A stretch of 64,000 bases of DNA from Allochromatium tepidum (GTDB lineage: Bacteria > Pseudomonadota > Gammaproteobacteria > Chromatiales > Chromatiaceae): contig NZ_AP024563.1 of the NCBI RefSeq assembly GCF_018409545.1, positions 946,755 to 1,010,754 on the forward strand. The letters run 5' to 3'. Numbering within the stretch: the first letter of the stretch is position 1; each line of letters opens with the position of its first letter. Both the position numbers and the translations under genes were made by a program. Under the pieces are notes generated by a model, which was given only the letters and a program-made list of their open reading frames with translations, searched no databases and was not told the DNA's origin. Of this stretch, positions 47,280 to 58,100 are shown one piece after another.

Positions 47280-49291
47280 TCGGTACCAATCACATAACTG
47301 ACTTTCACAAAGGGCACGATCAACTCTTCGACCGACACCCCGCCGTGGACCACCACCTGTTCGCCCTCCGGCACGAAGGCGGTTCGTCCGCCTGCGAATA
47401 GGGGCATGAAGTTCGCGGGTAGTCCAGCGATGTCCAACCTGACTGTGGAGGGATAGGCCGCAGCGGAACCGGCCAGCAACGGCTCACTTCGGTAGACCCG
47501 CACGCGCTCACCGCGCGTCTCGGCAATGACGCCCTGGTTGGGTCTGCCGACGCCGGTGGATTCCACGTTGCCGTGGTCCGCCGTGAGATAGACGTGGTAG
47601 CCCTTGTCCAGCAGCAGCGAGAACAGCCGGTCGACGAATCCGGATGTCAGCCAGTTGCCGATCCACATCGCCACGTCTTTCTTGGACCGCTCCTTGTGGA
47701 GCCGATCGTCCACCTCATCGATGACCAGGCCCACCACCTTCGGACGCCGGTCGTTCAAGTCCGCCTCAAGCACATCCAGTTGATCGACTTGGCGCAGCGC
47801 ACGTCGGTACATCACCTCATTCGCGTTGACGCCTTCGTTCTGCCAGAACGTCTTCCACAAGGATTCCTCCTTGTCCATCCGGTCGATGGAGTCATCGAAC
47901 TCGCGCGGTTTCAGGCCGGAGAACAGCGCCTGGCGCGATACCGATGTCACGGTCGGCAGCCATGCGAATGCGGTTCCCTCGTCGAACGCGAAACGTTTGG
48001 TGGTGGCGATCAGGCGCTCCCGGATCTGCACCCACTGGTCGAAGGCCAGCCCGTCGAAGACCAGCAGGGCCACCTTGGTTTCCCCTGCGGACAGACGATG
48101 GCGCAAGAAGCGCGGTATGTGGTGCACCATCACCGGGCCTTTGGTGACCGGCTGCAGGATCAAGTCAGCGTAATGTTTGGCTGCAACCCAAGCCTGCAGT
48201 TGCTCGTCTGACTGAGCCTGCAAAGTCTTGAGGCGCTCCCGAATCACTGGCAGGTGTTCGCTGTCTTCCGTGCCTGGCAGACCATGCGTGCGGGCCAGGA
48301 TCTCGCCGTAGCGCTTGGCGAACTCGCTCCAGTCCTTGTGTGACGAGGCTGCCGTTGGGGTTGCCTCGATCAGGCCATCGATGCCTTTGAGCACCAAGGC
48401 TTGCAACGCCGCCGGGTCCTGGACGATCCCCGCCTTGATCCAACTCGGCATCCCCGCCGGGACGCTGTGCACCGCCAGCGGATGCAAGCTGCCGTCGAGG
48501 AACATGGAGTCGACCAGCACCTGCACATCGGAGTGATCGAACGGGATCTCGATCTTGGCGACGTAGTCTGGCGGTAGCGGTTCGCCCGTGCGCGTGCCGT
48601 CCAGCCCCAGCGTTTTCAGGTAGCGGTACCACGCATCCTGCACCACGCGCAGCAGCACGCTCTTGGACGCCAGCCAGGTGGCGACGGGTTGGTCGGCGAA
48701 CAGCCCCTTGCCTTGAATGATGCCTGCCGCGTGCCCGGCAAACAGGGGCGGCAACGAGCGGTTGGCAAAGTGAAGCCGCAGCAGCTCACGCCAGAAGTCC
48801 ACCGGGTTGCGAATCGACCTCGGCGCCAGTTGGTAGACGTGTTCGAGGATGAAGTCCTTGGACTCGTTCTCGCCCCGTGCATTCTGCAATTCCGTCTGGT
48901 GGGCATGAAACAGTCCGGCAAGATGCTCCGGCTCGACTTGCCGCACTGCACTGTAAGCCAGCTTGGGGAACAGATCGGCAAGACTGAGCCGGACCACACG
49001 CCCGTGATGCACGATGTCCCACGGCAACGCATTCGCGTCGGCGCTGCGAAGATGCAGAACCAACGATGGCGCAGGCCCCGGCTCACCCCGATCCCAGGCG
49101 GCGCGATAGCGTTCCTCATATTCCGCGCGGAAGGCGAACGGGTCTTCGTACAGCATCAGCTCGAAGCCGCGACCGCGCAGTTCGGACAACAGCTTTTCGT
49201 CGAGCAACACGTCATCAGGGTCGCACGCCACCCACAGCCGGGTGAGGTCGGCCGTGAAGTGGCTCAGGATGCGATCCGTCCAAAGGCTCAT
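47276..49291 (-). CDS. pglZ: BREX phosphatase-fold protein PglZ (type 3)
   Basis: PglZ is an alkaline-phosphatase-superfamily protein required by all BREX phage-defence systems. The 671-residue product has a helical N-terminal half and a C-terminal phosphatase fold with KVALLVFDGLAFDQW (metal-binding aspartate), VSRQALFSGLKPREFDDS and VYLTADHGNVESTG (the DHG metal site). The start at 49291 (MSLWTDRILSHFTADLTRLW) forms an ATGA overlap with the old stop of the helicase gene. The gene is unbroken. Confidence 0.9.
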   Translation of the reverse strand: MSLWTDRILSHFTADLTRLWVACDPDDVLLDEKLLSELRGRGFELMLYEDPFAFRAEYEERYRAAWDRGEPGPAPSLVLHLRSADANALPWDIVHHGRVVRLSLADLFPKLAYSAVRQVEPEHLAGLFHAHQTELQNARGENESKDFILEHVYQLAPRSIRNPVDFWRELLRLHFANRSLPPLFAGHAAGIIQGKGLFADQPVATWLASKSVLLRVVQDAWYRYLKTLGLDGTRTGEPLPPDYVAKIEIPFDHSDVQVLVDSMFLDGSLHPLAVHSVPAGMPSWIKAGIVQDPAALQALVLKGIDGLIEATPTAASSHKDWSEFAKRYGEILARTHGLPGTEDSEHLPVIRERLKTLQAQSDEQLQAWVAAKHYADLILQPVTKGPVMVHHIPRFLRHRLSAGETKVALLVFDGLAFDQWVQIRERLIATTKRFAFDEGTAFAWLPTVTSVSRQALFSGLKPREFDDSIDRMDKEESLWKTFWQNEGVNANEVMYRRALRQVDQLDVLEADLNDRRPKVVGLVIDEVDDRLHKERSKKDVAMWIGNWLTSGFVDRLFSLLLDKGYHVYLTADHGNVESTGVGRPNQGVIAETRGERVRVYRSEPLLAGSAAAYPSTVRLDIAGLPANFMPLFAGGRTAFVPEGEQVVVHGGVSVEELIVPFVKVSYVIGTE

Positions 49292-50410
49292 GCATCACCT
49301 CCGACGCGCACCATCATCACGGCACTCAAATCCGGCACGCCGGCCTCCATGTCGTCCAGGGCGGCCATGCGCGCATCGTGTTCCTGTTGCAGTCGCTTGC
49401 GCCGGTGCTCGCGCACGGCGGGCAGGCCGATTCGGCTTGCGATTGGCCGTCGAGATCGGCCCACTCATCCGGGCTGGTGTTCTCGAACAGGTTGGCCTGC
49501 GGCTGTGGTGCCTCCAGCAGGGCCTGACGCTTTTCCAGCGTGTGCGGATGGCGGCTGTGCTGGACGTCACCAGCCGCTGCATCAGAATCATCAGGAAACC
49601 GATGTGGCGCTGCTTGGCGGCCATAGCCTGGTTGTAGCCATGGCGCACATAGTCGGTCACCGCCTCGTAGAGGCGCTGCTGCGAGCCATGTCGTGCCTGC
49701 CAGGCCACCGCCTGCAGCCGGGTGACACGCGGCTTGAACAGCGGCTGGCCCTCGGCATTGATGGACGCACGCTTCTCGGTGCGGATCACGAAGGGGCGTA
49801 CCCGGTCACGGCTGACGCTGCTCTCGTCCGGGAAAGCGTCGCGGTCCAGCAACTGCATCAGTCGCATGAACTGATCGGTCTTGCCCTGGTGCGGTGTGGC
49901 TGACAGTAGTAAGAGATAGGGCGAGGCTTCCGCCAGCGCCGCGCCCAGCTTGTAGCGGGCTACCTGGGAGGTCGAGCCGCCCATGCGGTGGGCCTCGTCG
50001 ATGATGACCAGATCCCACGCCACTGAGATCAGGTCCTCGAAGCGCTCGCGGTCGCGGCTCACCGCGCGGTTCAACGCATAGAGCTGATGCGGAAGCGGCA
50101 CCACGCTGGACTGGATCGGTGCCGGCAGCAGATTGTCCTCCAGTGCATCCAGCAACTTGGCCGCCGCCGTGGTGTGCAGGATCTGCTCGACGCTCGGGCG
50201 CACGCTCTCCAGCGCAGCAAGGTCCACCCCACGGGCGCGCACCACCGCGTCCTTGGCCGGCAGCCAGACGCGGTAGGCGACCTCGCCCCACACGTCTTGG
50301 CGATCGATCACACGGCAAGGTGATGCCTGACGGATATGCCGGCACCAGTCGCCGACGGCGTAATCCAGCGAGAGATGCATGGACGAGACTTGAGCTTCCG
50401 AAACCATCAT
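49288..50410 (-). pseudogene. BREX type 3 helicase (brxHII-like) ruined by deletions and frameshifts
   Basis: The N-terminal part is clear: LPHQLYALNRAVSRDR, then directly ERFEDLISVAWDLVIIDEAH, LLLLSATPHQGKTD and VSRDRVRPFVIRTEKR. The Walker A segment that should lie between AVSRDR and ERFEDL (about 100 residues) is missing in frame. At about 49555, after MQRLVTSSTAAIRT, the sense shifts to another frame (LEKRQALLEAPQPQ, PDEWADLDGQSQ). Then it jumps to a last frame (EHRRKRLQQEHDARMAALDD) that ends MVRVGGDA at the stop 49288-49290. The whole second helicase domain is absent. The gene should encode an SNF2-type helicase of 900 or more residues. Confidence 0.8.
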
Positions 50411-51054
50411 CACTCGCCGAGTTCTTGCATGTCAGGCGGGAACCAATGACGAAGTGCATCATAAATCGATCGGAATGAGTCGCACGCTAGCAACTTAGTG
50501 ATTCCGGCACGACTACCGATTTCCTCGAAATCTCTTGGAGAAATGGTGCGTTTGAGTTTTTCGCGCATGACATATTCGAAAAGCTCTTTGGGCTGATTCC
50601 GCTTCAGAGTCTCTGCAGAGATGTTCAGCTTCTGCGCACGCTGCGCGACCCATTCCTCCAACTGCGCAGTTGTCACGTTGCAGTGGGCAGCGACAGCATT
50701 TTCGCAATGCCACAACCACTGCTCAAGTTCAGGTACCAGCACTGTGACCGCGCTATTGCCGCTCCAAGTGTATGCATCCAGCTTATTTTGAATTTCCCCA
50801 GCAACCTGGATCGAATTCTGCTTATGGTCGCGCCCCGAGCCGTGATGGTCCCACATCAGTATGACCTTGCCGTAAAGGTTCTTCTTCATGCGTGCCAGTT
50901 CTGCGCCGCTCTGCACCATTCCTGCATCGCGCTGCGGATGGCGTTCGATATCAAAGCTAATTGCACAAATACCAAGTGCCTGATGTTTATTCAAAATTGA
51001 TCTCAGGAAGGCCAAAGCATCGGCATCGGCGACGTAGACGAGCAAATCCTTCAT
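50410..51054 (-). CDS. TOPRIM-like nuclease candidate paired with an AAA ATPase
   Basis: The 214-residue protein starts MKDLLVYVADADALAFLRSI, a strand-helix unit like the first TOPRIM motif with aspartates in place of glutamate. It continues with KVILMWDHHGSGRDHKQNSI (the D-x-D region) and VTVLVPELEQWLWHCENAV. The same pattern (DH-G-GR, PELE-W) occurs in small TOPRIM-like partners of AAA ATPases in defence systems such as MAD4 of MADS and, more distantly, AriB of PARIS. Its ATG overlaps the ATPase stop (ATGA) and its stop overlaps the helicase start (TGATG). It is intact. I infer a nuclease or toxin effector. Confidence 0.65.
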   Translation of the reverse strand: MKDLLVYVADADALAFLRSILNKHQALGICAISFDIERHPQRDAGMVQSGAELARMKKNLYGKVILMWDHHGSGRDHKQNSIQVAGEIQNKLDAYTWSGNSAVTVLVPELEQWLWHCENAVAAHCNVTTAQLEEWVAQRAQKLNISAETLKRNQPKELFEYVMREKLKRTISPRDFEEIGSRAGITKLLACDSFRSIYDALRHWFPPDMQELGE

Positions 51055-52274
51055 TCCAGCACCCCGGCGGCAAAAACGATGCCGAGATCAGGCGTCCCGT
51101 CCCAAGCCTTGAGCATGGGATGCTCTGCGCCCGGTGTGATATGCGCCCCTTGCTCGTCACGACTGAAGCACAAAAGCGGCTCCACGCCACATTGCTGCAC
51201 CACAAATGGCGAATGTGTCGCCAGCAGCATCTGCGATCCGGGAATAGACGATAGAGATCGAAGGATGATTTCCAGTGCCTTGGGGTGTACACCGTTTTCT
51301 GGCTCCTCAACCATGTACACCGCGTTTTCATAAGGTAAAAAGGCTGGAATGGTCAGCGCCATCATGCGTAAGGTGCCGTCGGAGAGCACCCAACTCGGCG
51401 CCTCCAGACCGTTTTCGTAGCGCAGCATCAAGTATTCGGCGTTGTCTGCCTGCCGCCGGGCCCACCCAATACGGTCCAAGTCCGGCAATGCATAGCGCAA
51501 GTGCTCTGTCCAGCGCGCAACGGGCGAGCCTGGCCCAGCCCAGAATGGCCCCAGCCCACCATTTGCACCCAGCAAGCGTCCCACGACTCGCGCCAGGTTG
51601 GTGCCATCCAGATCCAGATGCGTCGATCGGGTGGCCGGACACGGCAGGCGCATCGCCGGGCTGTTGAGCTGGAAGTAGCGCACACCTTGCATGAGGAAGT
51701 TGCGCACGGCATTTGCCGTTGGATAACGCTCCTCGTCGGGTGGAGTCAAAGCCAGGGTCAGCTTATCGAGGCCGAAATTGAAGGAGTCTTGATAGGTTCC
51801 CTTTTCCCGGGAGTAAAAGTCAGTACCTTTAGTGGTTTTTCCTAATAGCCTTTTGGGCTTGACCTTGTTGCTGAACGTCAGCTTCTCCCCGCTGGGCAGC
51901 CAGTTCTTGGAATACTGTCTGAGCTGTTCATCTTCCACGCATACGCCCAATTTTGGGTCTTGTCGAATGGCAAGCCGATAATTCAACAAACTTTCAGTTT
52001 GTTCCTTAAGTTGCGCGGAAAGATCAAGCCACAGTTCGATTTCGATGGTTCCACCCTGCCGCAACCAGGTCAGGTCGTTGAAATCCGCAATATGGCGCGA
52101 CTCGACCGCTGAAGCGGGGCCCTGTACCAGGCAGTCGCGCACAAAGTCGATGGCATCCAAAAAAGTGGTCTTACCAACACCATTAGGCCCCACGAGCACA
52201 TGAAAAGTAGACAGCGGCAAGTTGATGATTTCTTTGATGCCTTTGAAATTGCGAATCGTCAGGCCCACAATCAT
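51051..52274 (-). CDS. ABC-type AAA ATPase (AAA_15/AAA_21), defence-associated
   Basis: The 407-residue protein has Walker A LVGPNGVGKTTFLDAIDFV near residue 30, a signature WVLSDGTLRMMALTIPAF, Walker B AVYMVEEPENGVHPKALEI and the switch LATHSPFVVQQC. This is the SMC/ABC-like ATPase found in OLD, PARIS (AriA) and MADS (MAD3) defence pairs. Its start overlaps the pglXI stop and its stop overlaps the TOPRIM-like gene, both as ATGA, so it is co-translated within the BREX operon. It probably senses a phage trigger and controls the TOPRIM partner. Confidence 0.85.
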   Translation of the reverse strand: MIVGLTIRNFKGIKEIINLPLSTFHVLVGPNGVGKTTFLDAIDFVRDCLVQGPASAVESRHIADFNDLTWLRQGGTIEIELWLDLSAQLKEQTESLLNYRLAIRQDPKLGVCVEDEQLRQYSKNWLPSGEKLTFSNKVKPKRLLGKTTKGTDFYSREKGTYQDSFNFGLDKLTLALTPPDEERYPTANAVRNFLMQGVRYFQLNSPAMRLPCPATRSTHLDLDGTNLARVVGRLLGANGGLGPFWAGPGSPVARWTEHLRYALPDLDRIGWARRQADNAEYLMLRYENGLEAPSWVLSDGTLRMMALTIPAFLPYENAVYMVEEPENGVHPKALEIILRSLSSIPGSQMLLATHSPFVVQQCGVEPLLCFSRDEQGAHITPGAEHPMLKAWDGTPDLGIVFAAGVLE

Positions 52275-55051
52275 GATGCGTCCTCCGTTCGGGTCAGCGC
52301 CAGGTCATAGAGGGTGAGCAGCTTCTCGTCCTCTTGCAGCGTTTCTTCGGGCAGCTTGTGGGCGATGCGGATGATGGTCTGGTAGTCCTTGGCCGCCCAA
52401 GCCGCGCGGAAGCCGGCGCGCAGCACCTCCAGGCGCGACTCCTTGAGCTTACGACCGGTAAATGCCTTGTAGGTCTCGAACTCCTTGAGCAGCGCCTTTT
52501 CGCGTTTTTTCTCCAGGTCTTGTGCCTTGTTCGGGTCGGGCACGTACCAACGGTCTTTGGCTTTGGCTTTCAGGCGCGGGTCGGATTTCTCCAGGCCACG
52601 CAGCTCCTTGAAGTTGGAGGAAAGGTAGCTGTGGATCTGGCTGGGCACATCGCCTGTGCCGTCGTATTTCAGGAAGTTGTCCTCGAGCAGCTGATCCAGC
52701 TCTGGGATGATCTCGCCCTTGCGCTTGGCTGCGCCGATCTGCGGGATGTATTCGGGGTGAATCTCCGACCGGGTCGATGGGCGCTTGAGCAGGAAATTGG
52801 TCAGCCAGTCGATGGCACTGCGCTCATCGGAAATGAACAACTCTGCCTGCTTCACCTGCGGGATGCGCGATCGCGCCTTTTCGTATTCGACCAACTGTTC
52901 GGGCAGGAACACCATGCCGTTCATCACGCGAAAACGCACGGGCAGCTCCGCCAAAAACTCCGGCGTGGAGATCGGCACCATGGCACCGTGGCGGATGAAC
53001 CAGGACGCCATGCGGTCGTAGATGCGACGCGGGTCGCGCTCGACGATGTTCAGCAGCTCCTGCTGAAAACCGGACGTGACCTTGACGACCGGCAATTGCT
53101 TCAAATGGGTCTGGACGAAGTCCCACGCAGATTCCACGGTCGCGCCGGTGCGATGAAAGCGATCCTCCAGCCCGCCGTTGGGTTTGTAGGCGGAAATCAC
53201 CAGGTCCTGCTTCACCGCCGTGGTGGAGGTGACCTGCCGGTAGCTGCCCTGCTGCTTGTCCAGGGCGGTGACTTCGGCCACGACGAAGCCCGCCTGTTGC
53301 AAGGCCACCTGGATGGCGTTCCACACGGCCGCCTTGCTGTTGGAGAACACCACCGTCATCCAGCGGCCCGGCTTGAGCACCCGGTAATACTCGGCAAAAC
53401 AGCGCTGCATCAGGTGCTGGTAGTCGGGCAGCGCTTTGTGTTTGAAGCGGTCGATGATGGCCTCGGGCTGGGCGTCGGTGGTGACGCCGTGCCAGGATTC
53501 CACCAGAAAGTTGAGGTCGGCGTAGTAGATGTTTTCGCCAAAGGGCGGGTCGGTGAAGATGTAATCCACCGCATCATCGGGCAGCGGCAGCCGGGCGGCG
53601 GTGCCGGTGCTGATGGCCGTGTGGCCAGCACTGACTTTGTAAGCGCGAAACGCCTTGACCAGCCGATCCAGTTTGCCGCCGAGGTTGTACCAAGGGCTGC
53701 ATTCGGCGTGTTGAGAGGCAACGTAATACACGCCGGTCAGCATGCGATTGACTTGCGAGAAATGTGTTGGGCCGTACCGATTCAGCACCGACAAGCCCCA
53801 CACCGCCTGCTCCACCATGAACAGCAAAAACGCGCGGATGCGCGCATCGGGGTGGGCCTTGGCTTTCTGCCACAAGCGGCCCATGGCCTGCGCGGCGCGC
53901 GGCAGGAAGAAGTGGTGGATGTGGGTAATGCCTGCGTAGTCCATCCGCGCCCGCTCGTGCGTCATGTGCATCGGAGGAATTGCGGTCGTCGGCACCGCTG
54001 GCGGGAGCGGCATAGCCTCGATTCGCTCAACGAGGCTTAGATCATCCGGACCGGGCTTCTTCTCGCACCGCGATGTCCCGACCGAGTAAACGACCAACGT
54101 CGGCACACGCTTTGGAACTTGAATCGTCGTGCCGATGTAGGGATCAAACTTCGTCGTGTAGAGACGCTCTAGTCGAGACTTGGTCAAACCTGCCCCGCAA
54201 TGTGGGCAGGGAAATTCATTTTTGACGCGCTTGGAGTCTTCATCCAAGGCTTCCTCGATGAAATTCACCTCGCCCGCACACTCCGGGCAGGTGAATACCT
54301 GGCTCCACACCGTGTACTCGATCCGCCCCTTGGTTTTGCCATCGGTGTGCAGGGTCTCATACATCCAGCCGATCTCGTGCTCCAGCTCGTCCAGCAACTG
54401 CCGGCCGGCGCGGGCGAAGGCTTCCACGTCGAACGGCAGGTTGTAATTGGCGGCGATGAAGGTGGCGGCGGGCGAAAGATCGTTGAGGATGACGCGCCGC
54501 GCGCCCCACCTGGGGGCGGGCCGGCCTTGCTTTTTCCATGCCTGTTCCAGCTCCAGCCGGTAGCTCGCCGGGGCGCAGCCGCACCACTGCGCGGCCACGC
54601 CGGTCATGCCCGAACCGGCGAAGCCATCGAGCACGAGGTCGCCCGGCTCGGTGTAGTGCAGGATCGAGGGCACGATGGCCAGATGCGGCACCTTGGTGTG
54701 GTAGCTGTGGGCCTTGTAGATGGGGTCGGTCTTGCCCACCGAGACATCGATGGCCAAAGGCTCGCGGCGGTAGGGCTGCGCCGGGTCGTAGGGCCGGCTG
54801 TAGTGCTTGACGAAATCCGCCAGCCACGGGTTGGGGCAGGCGGTGTAGTAGGGCGGGTCGGACATGGCGAGGATGGCTTCGTCCGTGCCCTGCGGGAAGC
54901 CTTCCTGCTTGCGGAATGCCGGGTCTTTGAGCTTTTCGGCCAGCAGTTTCAGGAAGTGTTCGCGCCGTGCTTCATCGCTGGGGAAGGTTTGGCCGAGGCA
55001 TTCGACGGGGCCGGTTGAGCCAGTTTTCTGGCCGTGCAGTAAGTTTTTCAT
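52271..55051 (-). CDS. pglXI: BREX type 3 adenine-specific DNA methyltransferase PglXI
   Basis: This protein marks host DNA in type 3 BREX. The product of about 926 residues has the methylase motifs spread over the chain: DPPYYTACPNPWLADFV near residue 70, LDGFAGSGMTGVAAQWCG (AdoMet site), a zinc ribbon (CPECAGEV, CPHCGAG), and DYIFTDPPFGENIYYADLNF (catalytic DPPF) near 510. It looks intact. I chose the ATG at 55051 (MKNLLHGQKTG), preceded by GAGG; a GTG at 55126 overlapping the brxC stop would add 25 basic residues. Confidence 0.88.
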   Translation of the reverse strand: MKNLLHGQKTGSTGPVECLGQTFPSDEARREHFLKLLAEKLKDPAFRKQEGFPQGTDEAILAMSDPPYYTACPNPWLADFVKHYSRPYDPAQPYRREPLAIDVSVGKTDPIYKAHSYHTKVPHLAIVPSILHYTEPGDLVLDGFAGSGMTGVAAQWCGCAPASYRLELEQAWKKQGRPAPRWGARRVILNDLSPAATFIAANYNLPFDVEAFARAGRQLLDELEHEIGWMYETLHTDGKTKGRIEYTVWSQVFTCPECAGEVNFIEEALDEDSKRVKNEFPCPHCGAGLTKSRLERLYTTKFDPYIGTTIQVPKRVPTLVVYSVGTSRCEKKPGPDDLSLVERIEAMPLPPAVPTTAIPPMHMTHERARMDYAGITHIHHFFLPRAAQAMGRLWQKAKAHPDARIRAFLLFMVEQAVWGLSVLNRYGPTHFSQVNRMLTGVYYVASQHAECSPWYNLGGKLDRLVKAFRAYKVSAGHTAISTGTAARLPLPDDAVDYIFTDPPFGENIYYADLNFLVESWHGVTTDAQPEAIIDRFKHKALPDYQHLMQRCFAEYYRVLKPGRWMTVVFSNSKAAVWNAIQVALQQAGFVVAEVTALDKQQGSYRQVTSTTAVKQDLVISAYKPNGGLEDRFHRTGATVESAWDFVQTHLKQLPVVKVTSGFQQELLNIVERDPRRIYDRMASWFIRHGAMVPISTPEFLAELPVRFRVMNGMVFLPEQLVEYEKARSRIPQVKQAELFISDERSAIDWLTNFLLKRPSTRSEIHPEYIPQIGAAKRKGEIIPELDQLLEDNFLKYDGTGDVPSQIHSYLSSNFKELRGLEKSDPRLKAKAKDRWYVPDPNKAQDLEKKREKALLKEFETYKAFTGRKLKESRLEVLRAGFRAAWAAKDYQTIIRIAHKLPEETLQEDEKLLTLYDLALTRTEDAS

Positions 55052-55122
55052 CCGTTCGTTCCTCAAATTCTTCTTGTCATCGCCGTCTCGCCAGCGCCGA
55101 TTTTTGGTTCTCATCCGCCACG

Positions 55123-58100
55123 TCACTCAATCACAAAGCGCAGCTTGGTCGCATCCTTGCCCTTGCAGCGCTCGTTCATGAAGGTGTCGAAGCGACGGCG
55201 CAGGTCGTCCGGCGTGGCCGGCGAGCCGCCCAGCAAGAGCGCCTGCTTGATCTCGTCGCCCTTGACCGCGATCTTCTCCAGCCCGGAGAGTGCTTCCTGC
55301 ACGGCGTTGGCAAACTCAGCCGTCATCTGGTCCGGCAGCTTGCGTGAGTCCAGGAAGGCGTCGATCAGCTTCTTGGATGCGGGCGGTAACAGGCCTAGGC
55401 TGTCCTGTGTGAACGGATCTTCCAGGTTTTCCAGCAGGGTCTGCTGCCAGTTGGCCAGCAGCGTGTCGAGATCGTCGTCCAGTTTGCGCAGGCGGTTGGC
55501 CGCCGGGATCAGCTCCGACTGCTCGGCAGACGGGCGGAACTGGCAGTGCGGGCAGACCGGTGTGCCGGCCAAGGTCGGCTCATCCAGTGCGGAACAGCTC
55601 TTCAGACTGTTGAGGGATTCCTCGAAGGCGGTGAGCTGGCTGGTGGGCATCAGCGACACGCCGGCCAACACACGCAGCGCCAGCAGGCGGTCGTCCTTGC
55701 GCAGGGCGTTGCGGGTCTTGTCCTCGGCCACGCCCAGCCGCGCCTTGCTGTGGCTGGCGATGTAGGCGGTGATGTAGTCCTTTTTGAGCTGGTTGAGCGT
55801 CTGCCGGTATTCGGCGGCATGCTCGGCGGTGCGGTCCCGGCTCAGCTTTTCCAGTAGTGCCTTGCGGGCGGTTTCGGCCTGTTTCACCCACGGGTGTTCG
55901 GCGGGTAGCACCATCTCGGCCTGCGAGAGATAGGACGCCGTGCTGCCCAGCTCGACGACCAATCCGAGCAAACGCTCGACGGCGGCCAGGATCTCCAGAT
56001 TCTTCTTCTGGCCGTCGATCTCTTCCTGTGTGACGCGCAGGTTCTTGAGCTTGCCGACGGTGTTGTATGGCGCCAGCGACTCGGTGAACTTCTTCAGCGA
56101 ATCGAGCCGGGCGTGCCAGTCTTTGGCTTCTTCCTCCCGCAGCAGGTTCTGGCCCCAGAAGCTGAGCTTGCCTTGCTGCAGGTCGGAGCCGGCCTTGAGG
56201 ACACGCGGCACCAGTGCACTGACTTTCTCCTGCAGCTTGATGACCGGCTCGGTATCCCCCTGGCTGGCCTTCTGCGCCAGGCCGGACGGCAAGTCGAACA
56301 ACTCGAACAAGGCGCGCAGCACCGCGAGGTTGATCTCCTTGGGCACCTCGATGTGCTTGAACTGCTTGAGCTCTTCCAGCGAACGCTCTGTGATCTGCAC
56401 CAGCTTGCCGGAGTCGATCTTGTCGCCGGTGATCGCCAGTACGATGTCGCCGGAGTAGACGAGGCCGCCGAGCACGACCACGAGCAGATCAGGCTCTAAC
56501 CGGTATTTGTTGGGCGCGAAATACTCGATGTCGGACGTTCCCGACAGCAGTTCGCTGCGGTTGAGCACCTGACCGTGGCCCTTGGCCTTGAGGCGATTGA
56601 GCACTTCCTGCGCGTAGCGGGAATTGGCCGGATCGACGCGGTCGCCATCGAGCAACTCCAGCGCATCGAGGATGGCTGCGGCATCCTTGGTGCGCGTGCC
56701 GCCGGCCAGGGCGCGCAGCGCATTGCCCACCAGTTGCTTGCGGTTGGCTTCGGTGACCAGCACCGAGAAGGTGGGGTACTCGGGCGCGATGTCGGCAAAG
56801 TGCCGGCCCAATGCCAGACCGGAGACGGTGTTCACCACGTCGCGGAAGTTGATGCGCTCGTCCGGGCCCAGTCGCGCACGGTCGCGCAGTGACACGCCCT
56901 TGGACCAGTCCTGCAGCGTCTTGGTCTTGCCCTGGTAGGTGACCTCGAACGCGGTCATCTGTTTTTCTTGCAGCCACTTGCTCATGGACCGCAAGGAATC
57001 CTGGGCCTTGGACTGGTAGATGGCTTTTGCGCCACCGCTGGCGGTCGATGCCAGATCCAGTGCCGCGGCGTATTGCGACAGGTAGCGTTTGTAGTCCTCG
57101 TCCGGCGACTTCAGGCGGAAGAACACCTCGTCTGCCAGGTTGTTGTCGCTGAACTTCGGCTTGTCGAAGGGCTGAATGAAGTAGATGTAGAAGTCGCGCT
57201 CGGGCTGGGCGGTGGGCCGGTCGTTGGGCGCGCCAAAGAACAGGTAACCCATGCGCTCCACGCGGCGCTCCTGCCACTCGATCCGGTACTGCCAGATCTG
57301 GAAGCCGGGGTAGCGCAGATCGTCGCTGCACTCCATCAACGCCTTGATGGCGCTGTAGTAGGCGCGGTCCAGTGCGTCGTCGGATAGGGCTTCGGCGCGC
57401 TTTTCGATCTGTGCGTCGTAGTCGATGTCTTTCTTGAGGTCGAGGTAGTACTGCTCGGTGTCCGGCGCCTTGGAGATGAACTGGCCGTTGACGGTCTTCA
57501 GGATTTCCCGGAGGACCGTCTGCACCATCGACAACAGATTTTCGGACGGATCGCCCGGCATGTCATCCACGCCCGGCTGGAACAGGCACAGCGCGTCACG
57601 CAGCTCGGCCGCCGTGGGGCCGATGGGCACATGGATGTCGCCGCCCGTGGTCAGGCGGTGCACGGCCAGGGCGTGAATGATGCGCAGCGCCATGGCTTTG
57701 TAGGCCGGGCGCGTGAAGGCCTGCTGTACGCGCGACTCCAGCACTTCGGAGACGCGCATGACTTCCTTGATGTTCGGGTCGGCGCGCAGGACCGAGTTGG
57801 CCTTGACGGTGTTCCAGAAGCTCTCGTAGCTGATGAGCAGCGGCTTGTCGGCGGGCACCTCCTGGTCGAGGATCGCCAGCATGGCGGCCTCGATGGTCTT
57901 GAGCGCGCCGCGCTTTTCGGTGAAGTGGATCTGCTCGAAGGTCTTCAGGTAGTCCGGGTGCACCGGGAACAACCGCACGTATTCGTCCATGCGCTCGTTC
58001 ATGGAGCCGTAGAACTTGGCGAACGGCGTGAGGTATTCGCGGATCTTGTTCTGCTGGTCGGCCGTTTTCTTGAGCAGGCGCGCAGAGACGACGAAGCTGA

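Noticed and set aside
52334-54040. 568-codon plus-strand frame opposite pglXI
   Set aside because: It is the antisense of the methyltransferase gene, which carries all expected motifs on the minus strand.
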